This document shows positions 8,281-16,914 of a stretch of 64,000 nucleotides of DNA, piece by piece. The notes beneath the pieces were generated by a model. The model worked only from the letters and a program-made list of their open reading frames with translations. It did no database searches and was not told where the DNA came from. A program made the translations under genes and the position numbers. The stretch comes from JASGDC01 sp047606545 (GTDB taxonomy: Bacteria > Actinomycetota > Actinomycetes > Actinomycetales > Micrococcaceae): assembly GCA_047606545.1 (NCBI GenBank), contig JASGEI010000018.1, positions 1 to 64,000 of the forward strand, written 5' to 3'. How positions within the stretch are numbered: position 1 is the stretch's first letter; each line of letters opens with the position of its first letter.

Positions 8281-8321
8281 ATACTTGAACTGTAACTTCC
8301 TATAGGTTACAGTTCAAGTAT
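8281..8321 (+). promoter_or_regulatory. palindromic operator at the abiEi start
   Basis: A perfect 16-bp inverted repeat, ATACTTGAACTGTAAC (8281-8296) and its complement at 8306-8321, around CTTCCTATAG-type spacer DNA. It runs into the abiEi ATG at 8320. AbiEi antitoxins of type IV systems repress their own promoter by binding inverted repeats, so this is a likely autoregulatory operator. A TATAGG hexamer in the spacer (8301-8306) may be the -10 element. No Shine-Dalgarno is visible, which suggests a leaderless or very short-leader mRNA. Confidence 0.7.
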
Positions 8322-9183
8322 GAAATCTAATTATGCTCTTAGGGTTCTTGCTGATATTACTGCTTATCAGTGGGGCATGGTTACTTCTCGGCAAGCTAAT
8401 GCTGTTGGAGTTAGTAGGAGTATGCTCTCTCGTTTGGCTGATGCTGGGCATCTGCAGCGTTTGGCTTTTGGAGTTTATAAAGACTCTGGTGTTCCTAGTG
8501 ATGGTTTTGATGATTTGCGTGCTGCATGGTTGAGTACAGAGCCTGATAAGTTGGCTTTTGAGCGCCTTAGGCATAAGAGTAATGGTGTTGTTATTGCTAG
8601 TACTTCGGCTGCCTTGTTGCATGGTATTGGAGACTTGTGGGAGGGACGTCATGAGTTTGTTGCTCCGGTTCGTCGTCAAAGTCAGCGTTCAGAAATTCGT
8701 TATCGTAAACGCTCCTTGACTCCAGAAGATATTCGTCTTGTGGAAGGTCTTCCTGTGATGAGCATTGAGCGTACTATTGCTGATTTGGTTGAAGAGGTTA
8801 AAGATATAAGTCTTGTAGCTGATGTGCTTAGTGATGTAGTGATTAAGCGAAGAATAAACTTTGATAGATTAGAGGAACTTTTGGTGCCTCTTGCTGCACG
8901 TAATGGGTTTAAAAAAGACGACGGTAAGGCCTTGTTGAATCTAATTCTGGAAGAAGCTGGTGCTGATAATGAAACTCTTGCAAGACTTGTTGCAATGCAA
9001 TCTGAACTTGGCAATCTCGTTATTAGTAATTACCTTAAAAATATTAAAATAGATTTGCCACCAGAATCACCAAAGATAATAGAAAATATTAGTGAAAAGT
9101 TTACTATATCTGATGAGATTATTGCCAAAAACCAAGAAATACTATCAAAAATCCTAAACACCAGAAAAGGAGGTGAGGAATGA
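8320..9183 (+). CDS. abiEi: type IV antitoxin AbiEi, transcriptional repressor
   Basis: The antitoxin half of an AbiE phage-defence toxin-antitoxin pair, 287 residues. The N-terminal helix-turn-helix (TSRQANAVGVSRSMLSRLADAGHLQRLAFGVYKD, about residues 22-55) is the AbiEi_4-type DNA-binding domain. It is followed by the conserved core with ASTSAALLHGIGDL and the SIERTIADLVEE segment, then a helical C-terminal part. Homologues repress their own promoter and neutralise AbiEii without a stable protein complex. It overlaps the toxin gene by 4 bp (ATGA), so translation is coupled. The palindrome at its start is the probable operator. Confidence 0.9.
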   Translation: MKSNYALRVLADITAYQWGMVTSRQANAVGVSRSMLSRLADAGHLQRLAFGVYKDSGVPSDGFDDLRAAWLSTEPDKLAFERLRHKSNGVVIASTSAALLHGIGDLWEGRHEFVAPVRRQSQRSEIRYRKRSLTPEDIRLVEGLPVMSIERTIADLVEEVKDISLVADVLSDVVIKRRINFDRLEELLVPLAARNGFKKDDGKALLNLILEEAGADNETLARLVAMQSELGNLVISNYLKNIKIDLPPESPKIIENISEKFTISDEIIAKNQEILSKILNTRKGGEE

Positions 9184-10079
9184 CTAGGTATTACTCAAGT
9201 CCTGCAGGTGTTGAGAATGCAATTAAAGCAGCAGCTAAAAAAGCTGTAGAAGTAAATACTTCACTTAATGTTAATGACCAAATTCAACTAGAGTATTTTA
9301 ATCGTTTCCTTAGCAGAGTATTTTCTGAAGGTGACAATTCAGAATGGGTGCTTAAAGGTGGCACAGGAATGTTAGCTAGAATCCCCTCGACACGTTCCAC
9401 AAGAGATATAGACTTATACAAAACAGGATTTACCCTATCTGAATCACTGGAAGACTTAATACGTCTTGCAGCAAAAGATTTACATGATTATTTCCACTTT
9501 GAATACGTAACTCACGAAGAGGTAATAGATAACTTGCCCTACGTTGAAGGTTATAGAGTAACATTCGATACTTACATCGGACCTATAAAAAGAAACTCAG
9601 TCATGGTAGACCTTGCAGTTGGCGCAGAAGTAACTGGAAAAATCACTAATACTCAACCTAAAACCAAACTAGAAATACCAAAACTTGCTAGTTATCCATA
9701 CCGAATTTACCCAATCGTAGATCAAATTGCAGATAAAGTTTGTGCTACTATAACCACATATAATGGTAAAGTTTCCAGCCGTGAAAAAGACCTAGTGGAT
9801 CTAGTAGTGCTGGCAAACACTCAAAATATAAAAGGTAGTGAGTTATACACCGCAATAGTAACCGAAATGAAACGCAGACAAATAGAGTTTCCAACACAAT
9901 TTGAAATCCCACCAACTTGGGGAGCTGGATACAAAAAGTTCAGCAAGACTGTCCCATACTGCAAAAACTATAAAACAATAGAAGAGGCTAAAGAACTCAT
10001 TGAAACATTCATAAATCCAGTGTTGCAAAACAAGGTTGGTAGTAAAAATTGGTTATATGAAATACTAGGTTGGGACTAA
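9180..10079 (+). CDS. abiEii: type IV toxin AbiEii, nucleotidyltransferase
   Basis: The toxin half of the AbiE pair, 299 residues, of the AbiEii/AbiGii (DUF1814) polymerase-beta-like nucleotidyltransferase family. The nucleotide-binding motif reads LKGGTGMLARI near residue 59, followed by the metal-binding STRDIDLY near 71, and a later catalytic Asp in VMVDLAVG. The conserved helix around YPIVDQIADKVCAT and SSREKDLVDLVVLA is also present. Characterised homologues transfer nucleotides to tRNA or bind GTP and stop growth reversibly. All signature motifs look intact, so the pair is probably functional. It is the last plus-strand gene before a run of minus-strand genes. Confidence 0.92.
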   Translation: MTRYYSSPAGVENAIKAAAKKAVEVNTSLNVNDQIQLEYFNRFLSRVFSEGDNSEWVLKGGTGMLARIPSTRSTRDIDLYKTGFTLSESLEDLIRLAAKDLHDYFHFEYVTHEEVIDNLPYVEGYRVTFDTYIGPIKRNSVMVDLAVGAEVTGKITNTQPKTKLEIPKLASYPYRIYPIVDQIADKVCATITTYNGKVSSREKDLVDLVVLANTQNIKGSELYTAIVTEMKRRQIEFPTQFEIPPTWGAGYKKFSKTVPYCKNYKTIEEAKELIETFINPVLQNKVGSKNWLYEILGWD

Positions 10080-10133
10080 GTAATAGGATACTATTACGAA
10101 GTTTATAAATTTGTAAGTAAAAATTTATTAGGT

Positions 10134-10666
10134 TTATATGAGAGATGACTCAACAAGATCAATAATCAATTCAATTTCTGGTTCATCAGGTTCCCTAGTA
10201 GGGTCTTGGCTTAGATAGTAGATTAAGGATGAAATCTTTTTAATCTCATATATATTTTGTCTTATGTACTTCAACGCTCTAGCAGCTTGATGGGTGTTAT
10301 ACTTACAGCTTTTCCCATGATGAAGGGCTTTCAACATGCCAATAACTTCATTTACGGTTTTTGCACCAGTAGTATTAATTCTTGAGCTATCTTACTAAAG
10401 TTCGCAGAATCATAGACATCTCCAGCTAGCTCAAGTAAATCGTTTACAAGTTCTCGGCTTAAAGTTTTATAGCCACTTGGATACTTAAGAACATTGCTAG
10501 GAATCGTATCATTAAAGTGAATTTTTATATGATCAGCTGAAATAAAACCTTCCGCACCATTATCATGATTATAGTCATTGGCAATTTCCTTAATAACGGT
10601 ACAAGCATAAGGAAGTTCTTTTAATAGATCATCCTTAAGGCCATCAAAATAATATGGAAAGCTCAT
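10134..10666 (-). pseudogene. small hypothetical gene split by a homopolymer frameshift
   Basis: Two minus-strand frames, 10352-10666 (104 residues, MSFPYYFDGLKD...) and 10134-10337 (67 residues, MLKALHHGKSCK...), abut in different frames. The T5 run at 10358-10362 (A5 in the coding strand) sits at the junction. One more base there fuses them into a single 177-residue frame that reads ELILLVQKTVNEVIGMLKAL across the joint, a smooth amphipathic helix. A single-base loss is the simplest explanation, although two small proteins are possible. No family is recognised. The product would be soluble and mostly helical. It lies downstream of apeA on the same strand, 69 bp away, so it may belong to that defence locus. 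Confidence 0.65.
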
Positions 10667-10735
10667 GTACTAATTATAAGGGGTATAAAGTGTATTAAAA
10701 CTAGTAAATTATAGTTTTTAGGTAATTCTTAATAG

Positions 10736-12178
10736 TTAATTATTTGTGGAATCGGCTGGTAACATCACTATAGGATTTTTTATTTTTTTATTTTTGAATA
10801 TAGCAGTTTGTGATACTGCAGAAATCATTCTAGAGTTATTTCTAATTGCATCTTGTATGCGAGATGTAGGTATCTTTAATTTTCCTAATATTACCGTCAC
10901 TAATAAAGAATGAGTAACTATAAAAATTGCTTCAAGTTTTTGAATACTCATATTTGGTGGGTGGCCTTCATGAACAATTTTATTTCTCGCATAAACTGTA
11001 TTGCTATACCATTTTTTATGCTTTGGGATGAGTTCTTTTCTAATATTCTTATCTAGCAGTTCCGGGATTCTCTTTAATCGTGTTCTGAAGTTAGGATTAT
11101 TATGCATAGCATTTATTGTTTCTATCCATTCTTCTTTTTCCCATTTTTCATCTAGGTTTTGCAACAAACTTTCTTTGAATTCTTCAAATTCAGTTTCATT
11201 GTGTGGTTTATCTTCTTTAATGTCTAAAGCTTTATGTAGCGCTTCAACAGCAGTGGAAACAGTAGCTATACCACTTTCTAGATAAGGAGTTTCATATAGA
11301 GTGCTCAGTAGTATTGATATGGCAACTTCAGCTTTTTCGTAAAGGTTACTCCAGTTTTTGATAATTTCATTGAAAGTTATATCTTTGCAGGTAAATAGGA
11401 AACGAAGTTCATTAGAATTCTTATCTGATAAGTTTTTATCAATAATTTTTTCATGCCATACGCCTATTTCAAAATTATCTTTATTGCCATATTCAGGTAA
11501 TCTAAGCTTTAAACTCATAAGGCGACAATTGCCGCGATACCTAGCCAAAGTTACTAAATCTCGAATAAAATTAGTAAAAATAAAAGCATCTTGAAATGAG
11601 AAGTTTTCCTCAGGGAAAAAAGCTACTGATCCATCAGTAATGCTTGTTACTTTGCATTTTCTCCCTTGTATAGTTACTTCGTTACTATCATTTTCTATAG
11701 GAAAGTCTGGATTTCCAGGAGCATTATTTTTGGGAATACTTAGCCAAGTCTGTAAATTCTCTACAGAAATGCGGCAACTAGCAAAATCTAACGTATCCAC
11801 ATCTTTTATGTGAGCGCCAAACAGCACTGTTCCAATATTCAAAATTTCTCTATGTTTTCCATTCATAATATTGGCAATAGTATGAAAATCGTCAATTTCA
11901 CAATCAAATAAAGTTATCTTCTGTCCTTCTTCTGTTTCTCCCCAAATACTAGGAACTATATTTGGGGAAGAAATTCCTCCATTAGAAGATGTTAAAGAGC
12001 CAGTCAAATCTAGCGCATAAGAATTATCATTATATTTCAGTGTTCCAGAGACTTTTCGCGCTTGGTTATCTTGCAGAAACCAGGTGCCTTCAATGTTGTT
12101 ATGTTCATCAGTCAAAAAATCGTTCATATTCTCAATTTTACTAATACAGATACGGTTTCCGATGCTACCTTTTGTCAT
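10736..12178 (-). CDS. apeA: ApeA-like HEPN-domain anti-phage protein
   Basis: A 480-residue single-gene defence protein. The N-terminal half matches the ApeA N-terminal domain: GTWFLQDNQARKVSGTLKYN near residue 31, followed by LDLTGSL and a description of stored target classes typical of the family. The C-terminal part (about 300-440) is a HEPN-type helical domain with the Rx4H ribonuclease motif in A-R-N-K-I-V-H-E-G. Published ApeA causes abortive infection, presumably by cutting RNA once triggered. The frame and the catalytic motif are intact. Neighbouring small genes on the same strand are broken, so apeA may be the part under selection. Whether this copy acts alone or with those genes is not known. 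Confidence 0.88.
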   Translation of the reverse strand: MTKGSIGNRICISKIENMNDFLTDEHNNIEGTWFLQDNQARKVSGTLKYNDNSYALDLTGSLTSSNGGISSPNIVPSIWGETEEGQKITLFDCEIDDFHTIANIMNGKHREILNIGTVLFGAHIKDVDTLDFASCRISVENLQTWLSIPKNNAPGNPDFPIENDSNEVTIQGRKCKVTSITDGSVAFFPEENFSFQDAFIFTNFIRDLVTLARYRGNCRLMSLKLRLPEYGNKDNFEIGVWHEKIIDKNLSDKNSNELRFLFTCKDITFNEIIKNWSNLYEKAEVAISILLSTLYETPYLESGIATVSTAVEALHKALDIKEDKPHNETEFEEFKESLLQNLDEKWEKEEWIETINAMHNNPNFRTRLKRIPELLDKNIRKELIPKHKKWYSNTVYARNKIVHEGHPPNMSIQKLEAIFIVTHSLLVTVILGKLKIPTSRIQDAIRNNSRMISAVSQTAIFKNKKIKNPIVMLPADSTNN

Positions 12179-12249
12179 GCAATAATTTAATTTTAGGCAG
12201 GTTTTATATTCCTGTTGATTTAGTCAGCCGGAACTGAGGTTTAGGTTAT

Positions 12250-12658
12250 TTATAACGCTGGGCAATCCTGCATCTTAGCTTTTGGGATTTGCACAGTAGG
12301 TGGCTCAGTGAGCATTTCGTCTGTGTTGTTAATATTATTCTTTTTGTATTTAGGCTTTTCAATTTTACCATCACTTCGAACTACATAATATAAATCAATT
12401 GGTGGAGGATATATTGCAATATTTGAAATAATAGGATCTGAGCAAATTCGCACAACTTTTGCGCCACCTTCTTCTAATTTAAAGGCAGTACTTGTATGTA
12501 CAGTGTTTAAAGGCAGTACTTGTATGTACAGTGTCATTCGGATTTGTAAGGTCTATCCAATAGAAAGATTTTGCTAGTGATGTTCCATCATTCTTTTGGG
12601 AGAATCCTGTCACGGTAATTGGTTTTGCTATGAGGCTTGCCGTTGTCAACCATGCCAT
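12250..12658 (-). pseudogene. hypothetical gene broken by a 28-bp tandem duplication
   Basis: Downstream of the duplication (12481-12534) the minus-strand frame reads DTVHTSTAFKLEEGGAKVV to the stop at 12250. Upstream of it another frame reads MAWLTTASLIAKPITVTGF...SFYWIDLTNPNDTVHTSTAFK and then hits a stop inside the second copy. Deleting one 28-bp copy joins them into an exact 126-residue protein that would start at the ATG at 12658, which has AGAGG five bases upstream. No family is recognised. It overlaps the upstream gene by 71 bp out of frame. That is large for two real genes. Removing one base of the T6 run at 12671-12676 would instead fuse both into a single 214-residue frame, so it may be the C-terminal part of that gene. 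Confidence 0.65.
12481..12534. repeat. 28-bp tandem duplication
   Basis: The 28 bases at 12481-12508 are repeated directly at 12509-12534 (26 identical positions, then divergence). The unit is not a multiple of three and shifts the minus-strand frame. Confidence 0.95.
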
Positions 12659-12923
12659 AGGTTCCTCTAATTTTTTCTCTTATGACAGGATCAGTTTTGG
12701 AAGATAGTTTAATCAAATCAACAGCACTGTTCCAATTAGGGACTAATTTTTCTCCACAAATTTCTGCCTCGGCAGCTCGGTTTTTCAAATTGTCAGGGAG
12801 CCTTCCGCTGGTTATTAAATTTTGAAATTCACTCTCTAAGTAATCTTCAGTATGAACTTCGGATTTTTCAACCCAGTATTCAAGTTCTTTCTTTTTGTTA
12901 AATAGTCTATTAAATAACCCCAT
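12588..12923 (-). CDS. hypothetical protein, possibly the N-terminal part of a split gene
   Basis: An open frame of 111 residues starting MGLFNRLFNKKKELEYW. The ATG at 12923 is chosen over one five codons upstream because AGAGG sits at the right distance before it. The product is charged and probably soluble, with no signal peptide and no family I recognise. The end (VDNGKPHSKTNYRDRILPKE) is strongly basic. Near the A6 tract (12671-12676 on the plus strand) a one-base change would lead into the frame of the downstream broken gene and give a 214-residue product. Either the gene is complete as it stands or it is the first half of a frameshifted gene. Confidence 0.5.
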   Translation of the reverse strand: MGLFNRLFNKKKELEYWVEKSEVHTEDYLESEFQNLITSGRLPDNLKNRAAEAEICGEKLVPNWNSAVDLIKLSSKTDPVIREKIRGTYGMVDNGKPHSKTNYRDRILPKE

Positions 12924-12938
12924 GAATCCTCTTTGCAT

Positions 12939-13483
12939 AGTTGCTGCTAAATAGTGCTAATTCTAACCTTCATATATTTGCAATATAAGGAATAGCCTTA
13001 TTACTTCGAGCAAAGGTATTTATAATAATTATATAGAATTTATTTACGAATACCATTTTTATCATTAGAACATCGAATATGCGTGAACACGGATTGGGCA
13101 TAAGTTGGGCACACTTTGTTCAGTACTTACTATTTTTCACCGATGTCATCTAACAGTAAAGCCTTTATTTACCGCATTATTTAGCAGTTTTCAATTTTTA
13201 CTGATACTAGCTAAAACGTACCTAACCTAACTGTAAATCAGCTGGCTCAGGCTACGGAGGTTCGAATCCCTCATTTGAATCACCCTGTGTTTTATTCACA
13301 GTTTGAAACTCCCTAGAGTGGTTATTAATATGTTTTGCTCTCAAGGGGAGGGCAAAACTATTGAATTCCTTGGTTTATGTGCACAAATTAAAATCAGGAT
13401 AGACTTAATGCTTCAAATACACAAAACTAAAATTTAATCTAGAAGGTACAAGTATTAGATTATAAATAGTATTAGGTAAACAA
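12939..13483. other. gene-free stretch at the right side of the island
   Basis: Apart from the tRNA-Tyr fragment at 13229-13284 and a short CTGTG/CACAG hairpin just after it, I see no gene, repeat or clear promoter here. It is AT-rich non-coding DNA between the last island gene and the terminator of the DUF7455 gene. Confidence 0.5.
13229..13284 (+). other. 3' fragment of a tRNA-Tyr(GTA) gene, candidate attachment-site remnant
   Basis: The segment reads like the 3' half of a class II tRNA-Tyr: anticodon GTA in AACTGTAAATCAGC, a long variable arm GCTGGCTCAGGCTACG, the T-arm GGAGGTTCGAATCCCTC and a short 3' tail ending CACC. No 5' half (acceptor, D-arm) precedes it, and the T-stem carries a mismatch, so it is not a working tRNA. 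Tyrosine integrases often recombine in the anticodon-to-3'-end part of tRNA genes, leaving exactly such a fragment at one end. No integrase is present in the window. Confidence 0.7.
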
Positions 13484-13515
13484 AAATTGGGGCTGTATTT
13501 ATACAGTCCCAATTT
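13484..13515 (-). terminator. intrinsic terminator of the DUF7455 gene
   Basis: A 15-bp stem (13484-13498 with 13501-13515, one G-T pair) with a two-base apical gap. On the minus strand it is followed by TTGTTTA-type T-rich DNA, 30 bp past the DUF7455 stop. Confidence 0.85.
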
Positions 13516-13545
13516 GTTTATGGAAGTTTAAATAGTGTATATATT

Positions 13546-13767
13546 TTACATTTCTGGATGAAGTAGATTGGTTTCATCTTGCCAAGAAGCTGCAATTGGT
13601 TTTAGCTGTGCTTCATGTTGTTTCGCATGGTGTGCGCAAAATAGTAGTGAGCTTCCTGAGTTTAGCGTAGCTCGGACGTAAGCTTGGGCGCCACATTGAT
13701 CGCAACGGTCATTTGCGGTTAGTGGTGTACTATTTGTAGGTTCCTGCAAAGGTGTTGTAGTGTTCAT
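13546..13767 (-). CDS. DUF7455 small zinc-ribbon-like protein
   Basis: A 73-residue protein typical of actinobacteria, usually encoded close to the ParE/GyrB-like topoisomerase gene. The core is DRCDQCGAQAYVRATL...LLFCAHHAKQHE: a CxxC followed by CxxH that together could hold a zinc ion. A disordered Thr/Pro/Asn-rich head precedes it. Its function is unknown. It is divergent from parE with about 104 bp between the starts. Its neighbourhood with parE marks where the conserved chromosome resumes after the island. Confidence 0.85.
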   Translation of the reverse strand: MNTTTPLQEPTNSTPLTANDRCDQCGAQAYVRATLNSGSSLLFCAHHAKQHEAQLKPIAASWQDETNLLHPEM

Positions 13768-13871
13768 ACCATTAATTCAAACACCTACATCTGACAAAAT
13801 CTATAGGTAATCCGTAAAATTCGCTATCAGCTTATATATTTTCAGTTAACTAACGGGTAGCCTTAATTAGT

Positions 13872-15992
13872 ATGGCAAAAAAACCACAATATTCGGCACA
13901 GTCGTTATCAGTACTTGAAGGTTTGGAAGCTGTACGAAAACGTCCTGGAATGTATATTGGCTCCACTGATTCTAAAGGCTTGATGCATTGCCTATGGGAG
14001 ATCGTCGATAACAGTGTTGATGAAGCTCTTGCTGGGCATTGTAATGAGATAAGTATTATTTTGCATGCGGATAATTCTGTAGAAGTTCAAGACAATGGTC
14101 GTGGCATTCCAACAGATATAGAGCCAAAGACTGGTTTATCTGGAGTGGAAGTTGTATTGACCAAATTGCATGCTGGTGGAAAGTTCGGCGGTAGTTCATA
14201 TGGCGCTACTGGAGGATTGCACGGCGTGGGAGCTAGTGTAGTTAACGCGCTTTCTGCACGCATGGATGTGGAAGTTGATCGTGCTGGTAAAACTTATGGT
14301 ATGTCATTTAAGCGTGGAGTTCCTGGGAAATTCTTTGATGAAGTTGAAAAGAATCAAGACAGTAAATTTAAACGACGTTTAAAATCTGCCAAAAAAGACA
14401 TCGAAGTAGTCGGTAAAGCTAAACGTGGTAAGACTGGTACCCGGACTCGATATTGGGCTGATAGCCAGATTTTCATGCCAGATGCTAGTTTCTCTTATGA
14501 ACAACTTATTGAGCGAGTTAGGCAAACTACATTTTTAGTTCCAGGGCTTAAAATTACAGTTAAGGATGAACGTGTAGCAATTGATGCGGAAACTGAAGAT
14601 CCTAAACCAGTTCCAGAACCTGCAGTGTTTTTCCACGAAGGCGGAATTACTGAATTCGTAGAACATCTTAGCGATGATGATGGCATAACTGATATTTGGC
14701 GTCTTTCAGGTTCGGGTACTTTTGTGGAATCTATTCCGGTTTTAGACGATGATGGCAATATGCATACCACAGAGGTTGAGAGAACTTGTGATGTTGATAT
14801 TGCATTGCGTTGGGGGATTGGCTATGAAACTAAAGTTCGTAGTTTTGTAAATATTATCGCAACCCCAAAAGGTGGTACCCACCAAACAGGGTTTGAACAG
14901 GCTTTGGTGCGAACACTTCGAAAGTATACTGAAGCAAATAGTCGAAAATTAAAGCTTGGGAAAGACAAAGTAGATAAAGAAGATGTTTTAGCTGGGCTGA
15001 CGGCTGTATTAACTGTGCGATTAGCAGAACCGCAGTTTGAAGGTCAGACAAAAGAGATTCTTGGTACTGCTGCTGTGCGTAATATTGTGGCAAATGTAGT
15101 GCGTACGGAGTTAGCTAAGCGTTTTGAAAACCCGCCGCGTGGCACAAAGCAGCAAGTTGAAAAGTTGCTTGAAAAAGTAGTATCCGAGATGAAATCAAGG
15201 ATTTCAGCCAGACTTCATAAGGAAACTCAACGTCGTAAATCAGCATTAGAAAATTCTAGTATGCCAGCTAAGCTAGCCGATTGTCGTTCTAATGAAGTAG
15301 AAAGTAGTGAGTTATTTATTGTTGAGGGTGACAGTGCACTGGGTACCGCCAAGCTTGCACGAACTTCAGATTTCCAAGCTTTGTTACCTATTAGAGGAAA
15401 AATTCTTAATGTCCAAAAAGCCTCATTAGCAGATATGCTGGCCAATGCAGAGTGTGCCGCAATTATTCAGGTAATTGGTGCTGGTTCTGGGAAGAGTTTT
15501 GACTTAGATGCAGCTCGTTATGGAAAAGTCGTTTTAATGACAGATGCTGATGTTGATGGTGCTCATATTCGTACTTTGTTATTAACATTATTTTTCCGAT
15601 ATATGCGACCATTAGTGGAAGCTGGGTATGTTTATGCTGCTGTACCACCACTACATAGAGTAGAGATTAATGCTAAACGCGGTAAGAAAGCAGAAGTTCG
15701 ATATACCTATTCCGAACAGGAATTACAGGATTTGTTAGCTGAATTGAAAGCAACTAATCGCACTTATAAGGAACCTATTCAACGTTATAAAGGTTTAGGT
15801 GAGATGGATGCAGATCAATTAGCAGAAACGACAATGGATCCTAAACATCGTACTTTGCGTCGCATTAGAATTGCAGATGCGGAAAAGGCTGAGCGAGCAT
15901 TTTCATTATTGATGGGTTCTGAGGTATTGCCACGTAAAAACTTTATTATTGCTGGTTCAGAAGAAGTTGCCCGCGAAGCTATTGATAGTTAA
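13872..15992 (+). CDS. parE: type IIA topoisomerase subunit B (topoisomerase IV ParE)
   Basis: The ATPase subunit of a type IIA topoisomerase, pairing with the subunit A encoded at 25861-28329. In order: GHKL ATPase domain with EIVDNSVDEALAG (about residues 43-55), DNGRGIP and the GATGGLHGVGASVVNAL lid loop; the transducer region; the TOPRIM domain with FIVEGDSALGTAK near 485 and LMTDADVDGAHIRTL; and the C-terminal region with YKGLGEM. The EGDSALG form, rather than EGDSAGG, is the one seen in the second actinobacterial subunit-B paralogue next to hrdB, which supports ParE over GyrB. Length 706 is normal. The gene ends 4 bp from the convergent M56 gene. Confidence 0.92.
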   Translation: MAKKPQYSAQSLSVLEGLEAVRKRPGMYIGSTDSKGLMHCLWEIVDNSVDEALAGHCNEISIILHADNSVEVQDNGRGIPTDIEPKTGLSGVEVVLTKLHAGGKFGGSSYGATGGLHGVGASVVNALSARMDVEVDRAGKTYGMSFKRGVPGKFFDEVEKNQDSKFKRRLKSAKKDIEVVGKAKRGKTGTRTRYWADSQIFMPDASFSYEQLIERVRQTTFLVPGLKITVKDERVAIDAETEDPKPVPEPAVFFHEGGITEFVEHLSDDDGITDIWRLSGSGTFVESIPVLDDDGNMHTTEVERTCDVDIALRWGIGYETKVRSFVNIIATPKGGTHQTGFEQALVRTLRKYTEANSRKLKLGKDKVDKEDVLAGLTAVLTVRLAEPQFEGQTKEILGTAAVRNIVANVVRTELAKRFENPPRGTKQQVEKLLEKVVSEMKSRISARLHKETQRRKSALENSSMPAKLADCRSNEVESSELFIVEGDSALGTAKLARTSDFQALLPIRGKILNVQKASLADMLANAECAAIIQVIGAGSGKSFDLDAARYGKVVLMTDADVDGAHIRTLLLTLFFRYMRPLVEAGYVYAAVPPLHRVEINAKRGKKAEVRYTYSEQELQDLLAELKATNRTYKEPIQRYKGLGEMDADQLAETTMDPKHRTLRRIRIADAEKAERAFSLLMGSEVLPRKNFIIAGSEEVAREAIDS

Positions 15993-15996
15993 GAAA

Positions 15997-16914
15997 TTAG
16001 ATATTGAATAAGATTAAGGCAAATACACTCATTGGTAACACTATTGCAATGAAATCACCCATTTTTACTAGGAGTTTTTCTCTGGGAGATAAATCTTTTG
16101 TCTTAGTTAGCAACGCAATAAGACGGGATTTAGTTGCTCTAGTTTGAGTGTATTGGTAATTATTGCTTAAAGTGGGGTTCATGGAGGTTCCAGCAGCGTT
16201 AACTAGAGATTGTGAAACGACTCGAGGTGTATATAATTGTGTGGCATGTTTATCTGCAAGGATTTCAATCAAAGTAGAAACTGAATCTCTTGCTGCCTTA
16301 GTGAAAGGTAGCGGCAATGTCTTTTCCCAAGCTTGGAAAGTCATAATAATCCAGTGATGCTTTGCTCCTAGATGTGCATCTTCATGTAAACAAATTGCAG
16401 CTATCTCTTCTGAAGTAAGGGTATTCATTAAACCTTCGGCAAGTGTAGTTACTGAAGTTGGTGGTCCAGGTAGGCAATAACTGTTAGGGGATTCATGATC
16501 TATGATTTTACCTGAATTAGGAATTCCGTTAACTAATAAGAAAAGTAGTTGTTTATGTTTATTGCGTTCAATGTATGTTAAGTATGCTTCTTTGGACATT
16601 AGGTAGATTAGTCTTAACACTAATAGTGCGCCAATACCGCCAAAAATAAGTTCTAATGCAAATTTATTGAAAGCAATACCTAGTGCAAAAAAGCATGCGA
16701 TTAGGCTAAGGCCGCTACCAACGCTAAGTGCTAACCATGTAACTAGCGCCAGAGTGGGGTTAGCAAAAGGCCATTTGGCTCGTACTAACTGCCTTGGAAA
16801 AGTTACTGCAAGTAGGAAACTTAGCACAAGGCAAAGTGCTGAAACTGCAAAAAACATAATTATTATTCTACTTGATTTTGGTAATTGGTACACATGTTTA
16901 AGTCGCTTAAACAC
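15997..16914 (-). CDS. M56 family (BlaR1/MecR1-like) membrane metallopeptidase
   Basis: A 305-residue membrane protein. Hydrophobic segments occur near residues 18-40, 52-75, 80-105 and at the C-terminus. The zinc-binding motif is HEDAH in AICLHEDAHLG (about residue 178), with a downstream E-I-L-A-D-K-H-A motif that fits the third ligand. It lacks the penicillin-binding sensor domain of BlaR1. In many actinobacteria such genes accompany a BlaI-type repressor, but none is adjacent here. The start used is GTG at 16914, which lies inside a TTTAAG-type inverted repeat. A later start at the Met near residue 20 would cut into the first membrane segment. It is divergent from cydA with 81 bp between. 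Confidence 0.85.
   Translation of the reverse strand: MFKRLKHVYQLPKSSRIIIMFFAVSALCLVLSFLLAVTFPRQLVRAKWPFANPTLALVTWLALSVGSGLSLIACFFALGIAFNKFALELIFGGIGALLVLRLIYLMSKEAYLTYIERNKHKQLLFLLVNGIPNSGKIIDHESPNSYCLPGPPTSVTTLAEGLMNTLTSEEIAAICLHEDAHLGAKHHWIIMTFQAWEKTLPLPFTKAARDSVSTLIEILADKHATQLYTPRVVSQSLVNAAGTSMNPTLSNNYQYTQTRATKSRLIALLTKTKDLSPREKLLVKMGDFIAIVLPMSVFALILFNI

Noticed and set aside
13229..13284. A functional tRNA gene
   Set aside because: The acceptor and D-arm half is missing and the T-stem has a mismatch. Only the 3' half can be recognised.
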